64,000 bases of DNA from Anaerolineales bacterium (lineage in GTDB: Bacteria > Chloroflexota > Anaerolineae > Anaerolineales > Villigracilaceae). Positions 55,734 through 64,000 of the stretch are shown piece after piece. The notes under the pieces are model-generated. The model did no database searches, was not told the origin of the DNA, and worked only from the letters and a program-made list of their open reading frames with translations. Numbering within the stretch: position 1 is the stretch's first letter; each line of letters starts with the position of its first letter. The position numbers and the translations under genes are program-made. Location: positions 34,326 to 98,325 of the forward strand of contig JAGUZU010000106.1 of the NCBI GenBank assembly GCA_020060625.1, in the 5' to 3' direction.

Positions 55734-56390
55734 ATGGAACACGAAGATGAATTCCCGGTCCTTGTTGCGCAGGACGGTCCCCTGAATGGACAACGATGGT
55801 CATTGAATCACACGCTGGTAGTGGGGCGCGATCCGAGTTGCGACATCCACGTTCAAGACCGGCAGGTATCCCGCTTTCACGCGCGGCTCACGCCGACGCC
55901 GGAAGGGGTGACTCTCGAAGACCTCGGAAGCAAGAATGGCACGAACCACAACGGCGTGGAACTGTCCGCGCCGGTCATGTTGCAGGATGGCGACCTGCTC
56001 GGGATCGCGCTCGCGCAGCAATTTATCTTCCTTACGTCCGATGCCACCATGCCTCTCGCGCAGGGTGGAACCCGCTCCGGGCGTTTGCTGATGGATCAAA
56101 AATCGCGGCAGGTGTGGGTCAAGCAGCAACAGCTTGCGCCGCCGCTTTCCGCGCAGCAGTTCAAGCTTCTATGGCTGATATATGAAAAGCAGGGACAGGT
56201 CATCAGCCGCAGCGAACTCGTTTCGGTTGTATGGGGCGAGGAGCAAGTGGCGGGCGTCTCCGACCAGGCTTTGGATGCGTTGATCCGCCGCCTGCGCGAC
56301 CGCCTGGCTGTGCTGGACCCAAGCCATCAATACATCAACACCGTGCGCGGACACGGATTGCGCTTGGACAACCCCCCGCAAGGCGAATAA
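55734..56390 (+). CDS. FHA domain + C-terminal OmpR-type winged-helix protein
   Basis: VVGRDPSCDIHVQDRQVSRFHARLTPTPEGVTLEDLGSKNGT; LSAQQFKLLWLIYEKQGQVISRSELVSVVWGEE...LDALIRRLRDRL. Confidence 0.88.
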   Translation: MEHEDEFPVLVAQDGPLNGQRWSLNHTLVVGRDPSCDIHVQDRQVSRFHARLTPTPEGVTLEDLGSKNGTNHNGVELSAPVMLQDGDLLGIALAQQFIFLTSDATMPLAQGGTRSGRLLMDQKSRQVWVKQQQLAPPLSAQQFKLLWLIYEKQGQVISRSELVSVVWGEEQVAGVSDQALDALIRRLRDRLAVLDPSHQYINTVRGHGLRLDNPPQGE

Positions 56391-56395
56391 AGTAT

Positions 56396-56869
56396 ATGGA
56401 TGCCCAGTCGGAAAAACTGCTTGCCCGCGTCGTCCGCGCTTCGCGCATGGCGGCGCTTGCCACGCTGCGCGACGACTCGCCGCAAGTGTCCATGGTGACG
56501 TATGCGGCGGCGGATGATTTTTCCGCCTTCTATATTTTTGTCAGCCGCCTCGCCCAGCACACCATGGATATGCAAAAGAACAAGCGCGTGAGCCTGCTGA
56601 TCGCCGAAAACGACGACGGTAGACCCGACCCGCAGACTCTCGCGCGCGTGTCCATTCGAGGCGCGGCGGAAAGCCTGCAAAACGGGGAGCCGGGTTACAC
56701 CCCCATCAAAGAGATGTATCTTGCGCGTTTTCCCCAATCCGAGCCGCTGTTCCATCTCCAGGATTTTAATTTTTGGCGCATTATCCCGAAAGGCGGACGC
56801 TTCATCGCAGGCTTTGGCAAGGCATATAACATCACATTTGAAACGCTGAAAAAAGTTTCAGCGCGATAA
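56396..56869 (+). CDS. Pyridoxamine-5'-phosphate-oxidase-fold (HugZ-like) protein
   Basis: SRMAALATLRDDSPQVSMVTYAAADDFSAFYIFVSRLAQHTMDMQKNKRVSLLIAE. Confidence 0.8.
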   Translation: MDAQSEKLLARVVRASRMAALATLRDDSPQVSMVTYAAADDFSAFYIFVSRLAQHTMDMQKNKRVSLLIAENDDGRPDPQTLARVSIRGAAESLQNGEPGYTPIKEMYLARFPQSEPLFHLQDFNFWRIIPKGGRFIAGFGKAYNITFETLKKVSAR

Positions 56870-56963
56870 CCCGAACGATTTGCTTTAGAGGTGATAATGA
56901 GTACGCTTTGACCTTTTCGGGCGCAAACACCGCATCTGTGATCAGAAATACTTGACTTCCACT

Positions 56964-56996
56964 AGCACGGCGGAGTTTACTCAACTCCGCCGTGCT
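56964..56996. repeat. Perfect 14-bp inverted repeat AGCACGGCGGAGTT / AACTCCGCCGTGCT
   Basis: 5-nt loop, no adjacent U-tract. Confidence 0.8.
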
Positions 56997-57072
56997 TGGT
57001 GTACCCTGCCCTCACAGGTATTTACTATGGAAAGGCTCTTCGCGGGTCGTAGACCCTGCGGGAGCGGAAAAA

Positions 57073-58515
57073 CTATTTCTTGTTCTTCAAATACTCATCA
57101 ATCGCGAGACCGGCTTTGCGCCCGCCAACCATGGCGGTGACGACAAGGTCCGGTCCAGTGACACAGTCTCCACCGGAGAAGACGCCTTCGCGCGAAGTCG
57201 CGCCGGTGGTTTTGTCTTTGACGGCAATCAAACCCCAGTTGTGCGTTTCGAGATCGGGCGTGGTCTTGCCGATGATGGGATCGGGCCAGTAGCCAAGCGC
57301 AAGGATGGCGGTGTCCGCGGCGATGCTGAAATTGGAGCCTTCGACCGGCACGGGCTTGCGGCGTCCTTTTGCATCCGGCTCGCCGAGTTTCATTTCGATG
57401 CACTCCACAGCGGCAAGGTTTCCGTCCGCGCCGGCGATGAACTTGACCGGCTGGGTGAGGAAGCGGTATTTCGCGCCTTCCTCGCGCGCCATCTTGCGGT
57501 CTTTCTTTCCGCCGGGCATTTCATTTTCAGTGCGGCGATAGAGACAGGTCACTTCTTCGGCGCCGAGACGCAGCGCGGTACGCAGGCAGTCGGAAGCGGT
57601 GTCACCGCCGCCGATGACGACCACGCGCTTCCCGATCCGAGGCGGTTCCTTCATGTCCTCCGGAAGTTGATCCTGTGAGACGTTCCCGCGGATGAGGAAG
57701 TCGGTCGCTTCATAGACTCCGGGCAGGTCTGTTCCCGGCGTATCCTCCATCTTCGCATCCACTTCCGAGCCGACGCCGATGAAGACCGCCTCGAAGCCTT
57801 CATTGAAAAGGTCGTCAATCGTCTTGTCCCTGCCGATGTAGGTGTTCGGTGAAAACTTCACTCCGGCGCGTTCGAACTCCTCCCATTTTTCCTGCCAGAC
57901 TTCCTTCGAGAGTTTGAAGTTTGGAATGCCGTATACCAGCAAGCCGCCGGGGGCGGGTTTTGAATCGAAGATTGTGATCTCGTATCCCTTTGAAACGAGG
58001 ATGTCCGCGCATCCCAGCCCGGCAGGACCTGCGCCGATGATGGCGACTTTCTTTCCGGTTGGTATTCCCACCGGAATGATGTAGCCTTGCGTCCGACGTT
58101 CGTAGTCCACGGTAAAGGCTTCCAACTCGCCGCACAGCACGGGCTGTTGGTGCTTGTTCAATACGCAGGAGCCCTGGCATAACGCCTCATGCGGACAAAC
58201 GCGCCCGCATATTTCCGGGAGCGAACTGGTCTTGTGGTACACGCCCGCCGCTTCCACAAAACGCCCCTGTTCGATCAGCCACATGGCGGAGGGGATGTCG
58301 TTGTGGGTGGGGCATGCCAGCATACAAGGCGCGGGATCCGGGCAATGGATGCAGCGCGACGCCTCCACCATGGCGCGCTCCGGGTCGAATTCGATGACGA
58401 CATCCTCGAAATCGCAGGTGCGAACCTCGGGCGGACGAAGGTCCAAATCAAAAAACGGGCGGTTGGCGCGTTCCTTCCTGTCAATTGCTAAAAATTCGCC
58501 TGGGACGATCTGCAT
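57073..58515 (-). CDS. gltD: Glutamate synthase small subunit-like FAD/NAD(P) oxidoreductase
   Basis: N-terminal Cys clusters (CIHCPDPAPCMLACP, CGRVCPHEALCQGSC), GAGPAGLGCADIL, VVIGGGDTASDCLRTALRLGAEEV. Internal ATG 58515 chosen as start. Confidence 0.9.
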   Translation of the reverse strand: MQIVPGEFLAIDRKERANRPFFDLDLRPPEVRTCDFEDVVIEFDPERAMVEASRCIHCPDPAPCMLACPTHNDIPSAMWLIEQGRFVEAAGVYHKTSSLPEICGRVCPHEALCQGSCVLNKHQQPVLCGELEAFTVDYERRTQGYIIPVGIPTGKKVAIIGAGPAGLGCADILVSKGYEITIFDSKPAPGGLLVYGIPNFKLSKEVWQEKWEEFERAGVKFSPNTYIGRDKTIDDLFNEGFEAVFIGVGSEVDAKMEDTPGTDLPGVYEATDFLIRGNVSQDQLPEDMKEPPRIGKRVVVIGGGDTASDCLRTALRLGAEEVTCLYRRTENEMPGGKKDRKMAREEGAKYRFLTQPVKFIAGADGNLAAVECIEMKLGEPDAKGRRKPVPVEGSNFSIAADTAILALGYWPDPIIGKTTPDLETHNWGLIAVKDKTTGATSREGVFSGGDCVTGPDLVVTAMVGGRKAGLAIDEYLKNKK

Positions 58516-58786
58516 TGTGCCTCCAATGAAATAAAGCGATACATATAAATACGCTCCTGCGATGATACTCAATCCATTCGGACATACATAGGCGTAAATG
58601 TCACAAAAGCAGGGGACAATCGTCACGACTTTATCATTAGACAATTGTTAATCATAATGTCAAAAGAACGCCGCGCCGCGCCATTTGAATTACAATCCTG
58701 CGTGGTGTAAAAACCGCCATGTAATTTTCACGTATGGTTTATCAAGAACGTCCGCTCTTGGCGGACTTTATTCCGGAGGATATGTA

Positions 58787-60049
58787 ATGAAAAAGTTTTT
58801 TTCGAGATTTTCCCGCCGTACCTGGATTATTCTCGGCATACTGGCGGCAGTGGCGCTGATTGTCCTGCTCCTCAGCGCCCGCAGGCAGGACCCGGCAGTT
58901 GCATTCCAAACAGCGGAGGTCGAGCGCGGGAACCTGGTGGCATTTGTCGGCGCGACAGGAAGCGTCCGCGCGCGACAGAGCGCCAGTCTGAACTGGCAGA
59001 CGAACGGAATCGTGGAATCGGTCAACGCGGAGATTGGGGATCGCGTCTCACGGGACTTTGTGCTTGCCAGCCTCGACAAAGCTTCCCTCAGCCAGAACAT
59101 CATCCTTGCCGAAGCCGACCTGGTGAACGCCCAGAAAGCGCTGGATGAACTGCTCGCTTCCGATACCGCCCTGCTCGAAGCCCAACAAGCCGTGGATAAA
59201 GCGGAAAAAGCCTACGACAAAGCCTACAACTGGCGCGTCCAATTGAACGGCAAGATCGACATCAAGGAATGGGTGTACGACCAGTTCGGCGAATTACGTT
59301 TAAAGGAATACAGGGGGTACGCCAGCCAGGAGGTCATTGATCAGGCGGATAAAGACCTGGCGCTCGCCGAGTCGCGCCTGAACGATGCCCGCCGCGAATA
59401 CGAACGCCTCCTGAAAGGACCCGATTCCGATGAAGTCATTGCGGCGCAGGCGCGCGTGGATGCCGCCAAAGCCACATTGAACATGGCGCGCCTGACCGCG
59501 CCTTTTAATGGAACTGTCACGCAGGCGTCGCCCGCCGTTGGAGACCAGGTAACGACGGGAAGCGCCGGTTTCCGCATTGACGATCTTTCCAGCCTGCTGG
59601 TGGATGTGCAGGTCTCCGAGGTGGATATTAACAGCGTCTTCGTGGGGCAGCCTGCGATTTTGTTGTTCGATGCGATCCTCGGCAGGGAATATCACGGCGA
59701 GGTGATACGGGTCGGTCAGGCTGGCGAGACGGTGCAGGGCGTGGTCAGTTTCACCGTGACCATCGAACTGACCGATGCGGATGAACTGGTGAAACCCGGC
59801 ATGACCGCCGCCGTCAACATCGTGGTCGAGGAAGTGAAGGATGTTATCCTCATTCCGAATCGCGCCGTCCGCCTCGTGGATGGAAACCGGGTGGTGTATG
59901 TGCTGAAAGACGGCTTGCCCGTTCAAGTTCGGATCAGGCTTGGCGCTTCATCGGACACCGCGAGCGTGCTGGTTGACGGCGACATTAAAGAAGGCGATTT
60001 GATCATTCTCAACCCGCCGTCCTTCAACGGGGGCATGTTTGGAGGCTAA
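58787..60049 (+). CDS. Efflux periplasmic-adaptor-like (HlyD/MacA) protein
   Basis: N-terminal [31 protein letters not shown], coiled coil, [21 protein letters not shown]. Confidence 0.88.
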   Translation: MKKFFSRFSRRTWIILGILAAVALIVLLLSARRQDPAVAFQTAEVERGNLVAFVGATGSVRARQSASLNWQTNGIVESVNAEIGDRVSRDFVLASLDKASLSQNIILAEADLVNAQKALDELLASDTALLEAQQAVDKAEKAYDKAYNWRVQLNGKIDIKEWVYDQFGELRLKEYRGYASQEVIDQADKDLALAESRLNDARREYERLLKGPDSDEVIAAQARVDAAKATLNMARLTAPFNGTVTQASPAVGDQVTTGSAGFRIDDLSSLLVDVQVSEVDINSVFVGQPAILLFDAILGREYHGEVIRVGQAGETVQGVVSFTVTIELTDADELVKPGMTAAVNIVVEEVKDVILIPNRAVRLVDGNRVVYVLKDGLPVQVRIRLGASSDTASVLVDGDIKEGDLIILNPPSFNGGMFGG

Positions 60050-60053
60050 ACAG

Positions 60054-60755
60054 ATGGATCGGGTGATCGAAGCGCGCGGCTTGACAAAGACCTACAAGAT
60101 GGGTGAGATCGAAGTGCATGCCCTGCGGGGCGTATCTTTCGAGATCGAACGCGGCGAGGTGCTGTCCATTATGGGTCCCTCCGGTTCGGGGAAGTCCACC
60201 ATGATGAACACGCTCGGCTGTCTGGATCGTCCCACGTCCGGCGAATATATTCTGGACGGCGAATCCGTCGCCGAGATGACCGACGACCAGCTTGCCAGCG
60301 TCCGCAACCGCAAGGTGGGATTTGTCTTTCAAAGTTTCAACCTGCTCTCCCGCCTCACCGCGCTTGGCAATGTGGAACTTCCCCTGCGCTATGCGGGCAT
60401 CGCCGAGGGGCGCCGTGAGAAAGCGCGAGCCGCTCTTGAAGCGGTCGGCTTGCAGGATCGTATGACCCATCGTCCCTACGAACTTTCCGGCGGACAGCAG
60501 CAGCGCGTGGCGGTCGCGCGCGCATTGGTCAACAATCCCGCCATCATCATGGCGGATGAGCCGACCGGCAACCTGGATTCCAAAGTCGGCAGGGAGATCA
60601 TGAATCTTCTGCTTAACTTGAATAAGGAACTTGGCACGACATTGATCATTGTGACTCACGACCCCAATATTGCCGCGCAGACCCAGCGCGTTATCCGCCT
60701 GCGCGACGGCGAACTCGACCCTGAAAACAACGAGACCATAGTGAGGAAGAAATGA
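60054..60755 (+). CDS. ABC transporter ATP-binding protein (MacB/LolD type)
   Basis: [60 protein letters not shown]. Confidence 0.95.
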   Translation: MDRVIEARGLTKTYKMGEIEVHALRGVSFEIERGEVLSIMGPSGSGKSTMMNTLGCLDRPTSGEYILDGESVAEMTDDQLASVRNRKVGFVFQSFNLLSRLTALGNVELPLRYAGIAEGRREKARAALEAVGLQDRMTHRPYELSGGQQQRVAVARALVNNPAIIMADEPTGNLDSKVGREIMNLLLNLNKELGTTLIIVTHDPNIAAQTQRVIRLRDGELDPENNETIVRKK

Positions 60756-62011
60756 CCTTCGGACAAGCCATTCTCGAAGCGCTCGAGAGTTTGAACGGAA
60801 ACAAAATGCGTTCCGGTCTGACCGTGCTTGGAATTGTGATCGGCGTGGCGGCGGTCATCGCGATGCTTGCAGTCGGCAATGGCGCGCAGGCGACCATCAC
60901 AGGCTCCATCTCCGACATTGGAACCAACCTGTTGTTTGTGTTCAGCGGCGGAATGGAGGGAGGTCCGCGAGGCGGACCCGGCGGAGGAAGAAGCGGCAAT
61001 AATGACCGTCCGCTCACGTTGGGAGATGCGGAAGCGATCGCAGACCCGTTTGCCGCGCCTTCGGTGGAACTGGTCGCGCCGGTCATTCAAGGAAACGGCG
61101 CCCTGACCTTTTCCGGCGAAAACACCACCACAAGCATTTCCGGCATCACGCCCGCATATTTCACGGTGCGCAATATGCAGGTCGCGGAAGGCGAAGTCAT
61201 CAACGAGGAACACATCCTCGGGCGGATGTCCGTTGTGGTGTTGGGACCTGAAACCGCGGTCAATCTATTCGGTCATGCCGACGGCATAGTCGGCGAGACG
61301 ATCCGCATCGAGGGACAGCCCTTCCGCGTCATCGGCGTGCTGGTTGAAAAAGGCGGCGGCGCCTTTGGCAGCGAGGATAACGCCGCATACGTCCCATTTA
61401 CCACAGCCCAGGCGCGTCTCATCAAACGAGGCGCGCTCGATGAAGTGGACGTTATTTTCGTGCAGGCGATTTCCGCCGAAGCCGTTCCGCTGGCGGTCGA
61501 AGAAATCTCGAACGTCATCCGCGCGCGCCACCGCACGCCCATCGGGTACGACGATTTCACCGTCTTCACCCAGCAGGACTTTCTCTCCACTTTTGAAACC
61601 ATCACAGGCGTGTTGACCATCTTCCTTGGCGGCATTGCCGGAATCTCTTTGCTGGTTGGCGGCATCGGCATCATGAACATCATGCTGGTTTCCGTCACCG
61701 AACGCACGCGCGAGATCGGTCTGCGCAAGGCATTGGGCGCGCGCAAACGCGACATCCTGCTCCAATTCCTGACCGAATCATCCCTGCTGAGCCTCATCGG
61801 CGGAATCATCGGCATCATGTTCGGCTGGTTCATCGCCTTCGTAGTGGGGCAAGTCGCCGCAGCTACCGGGAACGATTTCGTCCCGGTCGTGGGCGTGGAT
61901 GCGATCCTGCTTTCGACAGGCTTCTCGGCGGTCATCGGTTTGTTCTTCGGCATTTACCCTGCCAGCCGCGCCGCCAACCTCGAACCCGTCGAAGCGCTTC
62001 GTTACGAGTAG
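60752..62011 (+). CDS. MacB-like ABC permease
   Basis: [34 protein letters not shown]-terminal FtsX-type [28 protein letters not shown]. Confidence 0.93.
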   Translation: MTFGQAILEALESLNGNKMRSGLTVLGIVIGVAAVIAMLAVGNGAQATITGSISDIGTNLLFVFSGGMEGGPRGGPGGGRSGNNDRPLTLGDAEAIADPFAAPSVELVAPVIQGNGALTFSGENTTTSISGITPAYFTVRNMQVAEGEVINEEHILGRMSVVVLGPETAVNLFGHADGIVGETIRIEGQPFRVIGVLVEKGGGAFGSEDNAAYVPFTTAQARLIKRGALDEVDVIFVQAISAEAVPLAVEEISNVIRARHRTPIGYDDFTVFTQQDFLSTFETITGVLTIFLGGIAGISLLVGGIGIMNIMLVSVTERTREIGLRKALGARKRDILLQFLTESSLLSLIGGIIGIMFGWFIAFVVGQVAAATGNDFVPVVGVDAILLSTGFSAVIGLFFGIYPASRAANLEPVEALRYE

Positions 62012-62013
62012 AC

Positions 62014-62712
62014 ATGACTGCGCGCAAAAGGATTTTATTTGCCCTGACATTGATCTTATTTTTGCAGGGATGTTTTCGAGCGCAGACGATGGACAATGCG
62101 CCCCAAATCATGGAAGCGACCTCCACCCTCCAGCGTCCAACAGCCACGATCACTTCAACGCCGCCCCCCACGCCGACGCTTGTTCCGGCAGTCACCGAAG
62201 TTTCTCCAACGCCTTTGCCGGGCGTGACCATTACGGCGGCTAAAGGCAACCTCTACATCCGCCGCGGACCGGGCCTGCCCTACAACCAGATCGGCGTGCT
62301 GCATAAAGGCGAAAGCGCCAACGTCATCGGGCAGGATGTGCTCTCGCGCTGGGTGCAAGTCCAGATCCCCGGCTCGGATGCGACCGGCTGGGTCTCCATC
62401 ATGACCGATTTCAGCAGCATCGAAGGCGATCTGAGCGCCGTGCCAGACTTCACCTTCACCGACTGGCCCCAGCCCGCCTACGTAAAAAACTGCACCGAGC
62501 ATGACATCCTGCTCGAACCCGGAGAGATCTATCTATATTCGGCGCGCACCAATGCCGATTACCTGAATGAAGCGCAAGTGGACCCCGGCGTGTACACCGC
62601 CTTCGACCTGTTCGTGCCGGGCGAACCGGAAATCCAGAAGGTCGAAATCCGCGAAGGGATGTATGTGTACCTGACGCTGAACGGCTTGGGCGTGAACCAC
62701 AAATGCCCGTAA
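62014..62712 (+). CDS. SH3b-domain lipoprotein
   Basis: Lipobox-like FLQGC; T/P linker; GNLYIRRGPGLPYNQIGVLHKGESANVIGQD. Confidence 0.8.
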   Translation: MTARKRILFALTLILFLQGCFRAQTMDNAPQIMEATSTLQRPTATITSTPPPTPTLVPAVTEVSPTPLPGVTITAAKGNLYIRRGPGLPYNQIGVLHKGESANVIGQDVLSRWVQVQIPGSDATGWVSIMTDFSSIEGDLSAVPDFTFTDWPQPAYVKNCTEHDILLEPGEIYLYSARTNADYLNEAQVDPGVYTAFDLFVPGEPEIQKVEIREGMYVYLTLNGLGVNHKCP

Positions 62713-62741
62713 ACTTGTTGTAGAATCAGAGGGAACTTACG

Positions 62742-63662
62742 ATGAAAAAACCGGTCCTTTTTCTCGCCGCTTTTGCTTTGATTTCCGCCTGCTCGAGCGC
62801 CCCGCAGGTGACAACCACTCCCGAAGCGACAGTCACTTCGACGCCTCCGCCGACAATGACGGACACGCCAGTGCCCGCGCCGACGATGACAGAAACGCCC
62901 CTCGAAACCCCGCACATCGAGGATTTTATCAAAATTACCTCGAGCCTGCCGGTAGAGATCGCAGGGACGGAGACGACGCCGAGGATTGCGGGGGCGTTTG
63001 AGGTGGATGAGAAACTGTGCTTTGGCTGTGAGATCCAGATGCCGGAAGCGTTGGCAGAGGAGATACTGGGTGGGTACATGGCGCGGTTTATGCACCGCTT
63101 TGGGGCGGAAGGGCAGGAGGGGCAGCCGAGTGATGAGCAGATAGCGGCGGCACTGGAGAGGATTGCCCAGGCGCAGCAGGGCGAGATACCGGCGAGCGAA
63201 GCGGTGATGACGATCCCGGCGTATCTGCTGTCGCAAGGGCTGGAGGGGAAGTACAGCGAGGTAAAAATAGTGTTTCGGATGGGGACGGAGATGCAGGTGC
63301 CGGAAGGGGTGATCCCGATTGACACGCTCTCGACGCTGGACGTGGAAGGGGCTATTTCTGATGGTGTGCCGGGGATTGAGATGAAAGATAATATTCCAGG
63401 ACTGGTTCAGACTTCTCAGTCAGGATGGGGATTTGGGACAGTGGTAGACGAGGCAGGAAAAGAATTATTATTGGTAGGGAGTCCCTCATATCGGTTTAGT
63501 ATGCAATGGGCTTCGCTTGATTTGGCGGGAGCAAAAATACTTGTAGGAGAGTGGATAGCCAAGTTTGATGGGAACAATAAACCCAAATTGGTAGCAAATA
63601 ACCCAATTGAGAAACAGGCAAAAGAGGAATATTTAGCACACGGCTTTGAAGTAGTAAAGTAG
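62742..63662 (+). CDS. Lipoprotein of unknown function
   Basis: Lipobox ISACSS, T/P linker, no recognised domain. Confidence 0.6.
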   Translation: MKKPVLFLAAFALISACSSAPQVTTTPEATVTSTPPPTMTDTPVPAPTMTETPLETPHIEDFIKITSSLPVEIAGTETTPRIAGAFEVDEKLCFGCEIQMPEALAEEILGGYMARFMHRFGAEGQEGQPSDEQIAAALERIAQAQQGEIPASEAVMTIPAYLLSQGLEGKYSEVKIVFRMGTEMQVPEGVIPIDTLSTLDVEGAISDGVPGIEMKDNIPGLVQTSQSGWGFGTVVDEAGKELLLVGSPSYRFSMQWASLDLAGAKILVGEWIAKFDGNNKPKLVANNPIEKQAKEEYLAHGFEVVK

Positions 63663-63704
63663 GCGATTTGACGCGAGAGTTATTATTGTGACATAGTGGA
63701 GGGG

Positions 63705-64000
63705 ATGAGGAGCGGGTGGCTGATTTTTTTGACATTATTTATCTTTGGCAGTTTTTTGGCTTTTTTGACTGTGTCGGTGAGGGCGGAGTGTTTGCCGGAC
63801 TCGGATTTTTTCTGTGATGGAGATTCTTGGTGTGCGCCGGACGGGTCGTGCGATGCGCAGAGTTGTTGCAGCTACCCGCCGGATCCGCCAGCGCCGGGGA
63901 CTTGTGAGTGCGGAGTCAAGGCGGATGGGACGTGCAAGGCGTGTACGGGTGGAGGGACATGCAATGCCGACTATATTATCAACTGCGCGGGGACTAGAAC
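63705..64000 (+). CDS. Cys-rich secreted protein, N-terminal part (3' open at window edge)
   Basis: My translation: MRSGWLIFLTLFIFGSFLAFLTVSVRAECLPDSDFFCDGDSWCAPDGSCDAQSCCSYPPDPPAPGTCECGVKADGTCKACTGGGTCNADYIINCAGTR; signal-peptide-like start; not in the ORF track. Confidence 0.55.
   Translation, partial: MRSGWLIFLTLFIFGSFLAFLTVSVRAECLPDSDFFCDGDSWCAPDGSCDAQSCCSYPPDPPAPGTCECGVKADGTCKACTGGGTCNADYIINCAGTR

Noticed and set aside
57073-58515. GltD-like protein considered as YgfK of a purine cluster
   Set aside because: Size and N-terminal Fe-S motifs match ordinary glutamate synthase small subunit, and it lies ~29 kb from the purine block.
1-64000. CRISPR arrays, rRNA and tRNA genes
   Set aside because: No regularly spaced direct repeats with unique spacers, no rRNA-like stretches and no convincing tRNA cloverleaf were noticed; a tRNAscan/Infernal run would be needed to be certain.

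Overview
The window looks like one contiguous chromosomal segment from a Chloroflexota (Anaerolineae-like) bacterium. This is inferred from gene content, Thr/Pro-rich secreted proteins and families of small palindromic repeats; no database was searched. I saw no rRNA, convincing tRNA, CRISPR array, prophage or IS transposase. Main blocks: (1) a minus-strand operon at ~1.37-9.48 kb with four tandem divergent SPFH/band-7-like membrane proteins, a TPR protein fused to a LexA/S24-type Ser-Lys peptidase domain but lacking an obvious HTH, and a 3' psuG, behind a near-consensus sigma70-type promoter; (2) a purine/carbamoyl catabolic block at ~10.8-28.8 kb (8-oxoguanine/guanine-type deaminase, adenine deaminase, GntR-UTRA regulator, YgeY-like hydrolase, two carbamoyltransferases, carbamate kinase, BMP-type nucleoside ABC transporter); (3) thrC, AI-2E, GT2, mce, tilS as a tightly packed run; (4) an orphan tyrosine-recombinase-like gene with eroded catalytic motifs; (5) an LCP / LysM / histidine-kinase-like envelope cluster in which the kinase H-box His is Gln; (6) mtaB, folD, PadR, a GH25-SH3b-NAGPA fusion, a TtuB/TtuA-like pair, a Ser/Thr kinase divergent from an FHA-wHTH protein, gltD and a MacAB-like efflux system. 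Dispersed palindromic repeats are frequent, and two appear to be inserted in frame inside metabolic/RNA-modification genes. The best candidate for an undescribed system is the 4xSPFH + TPR-S24 operon.
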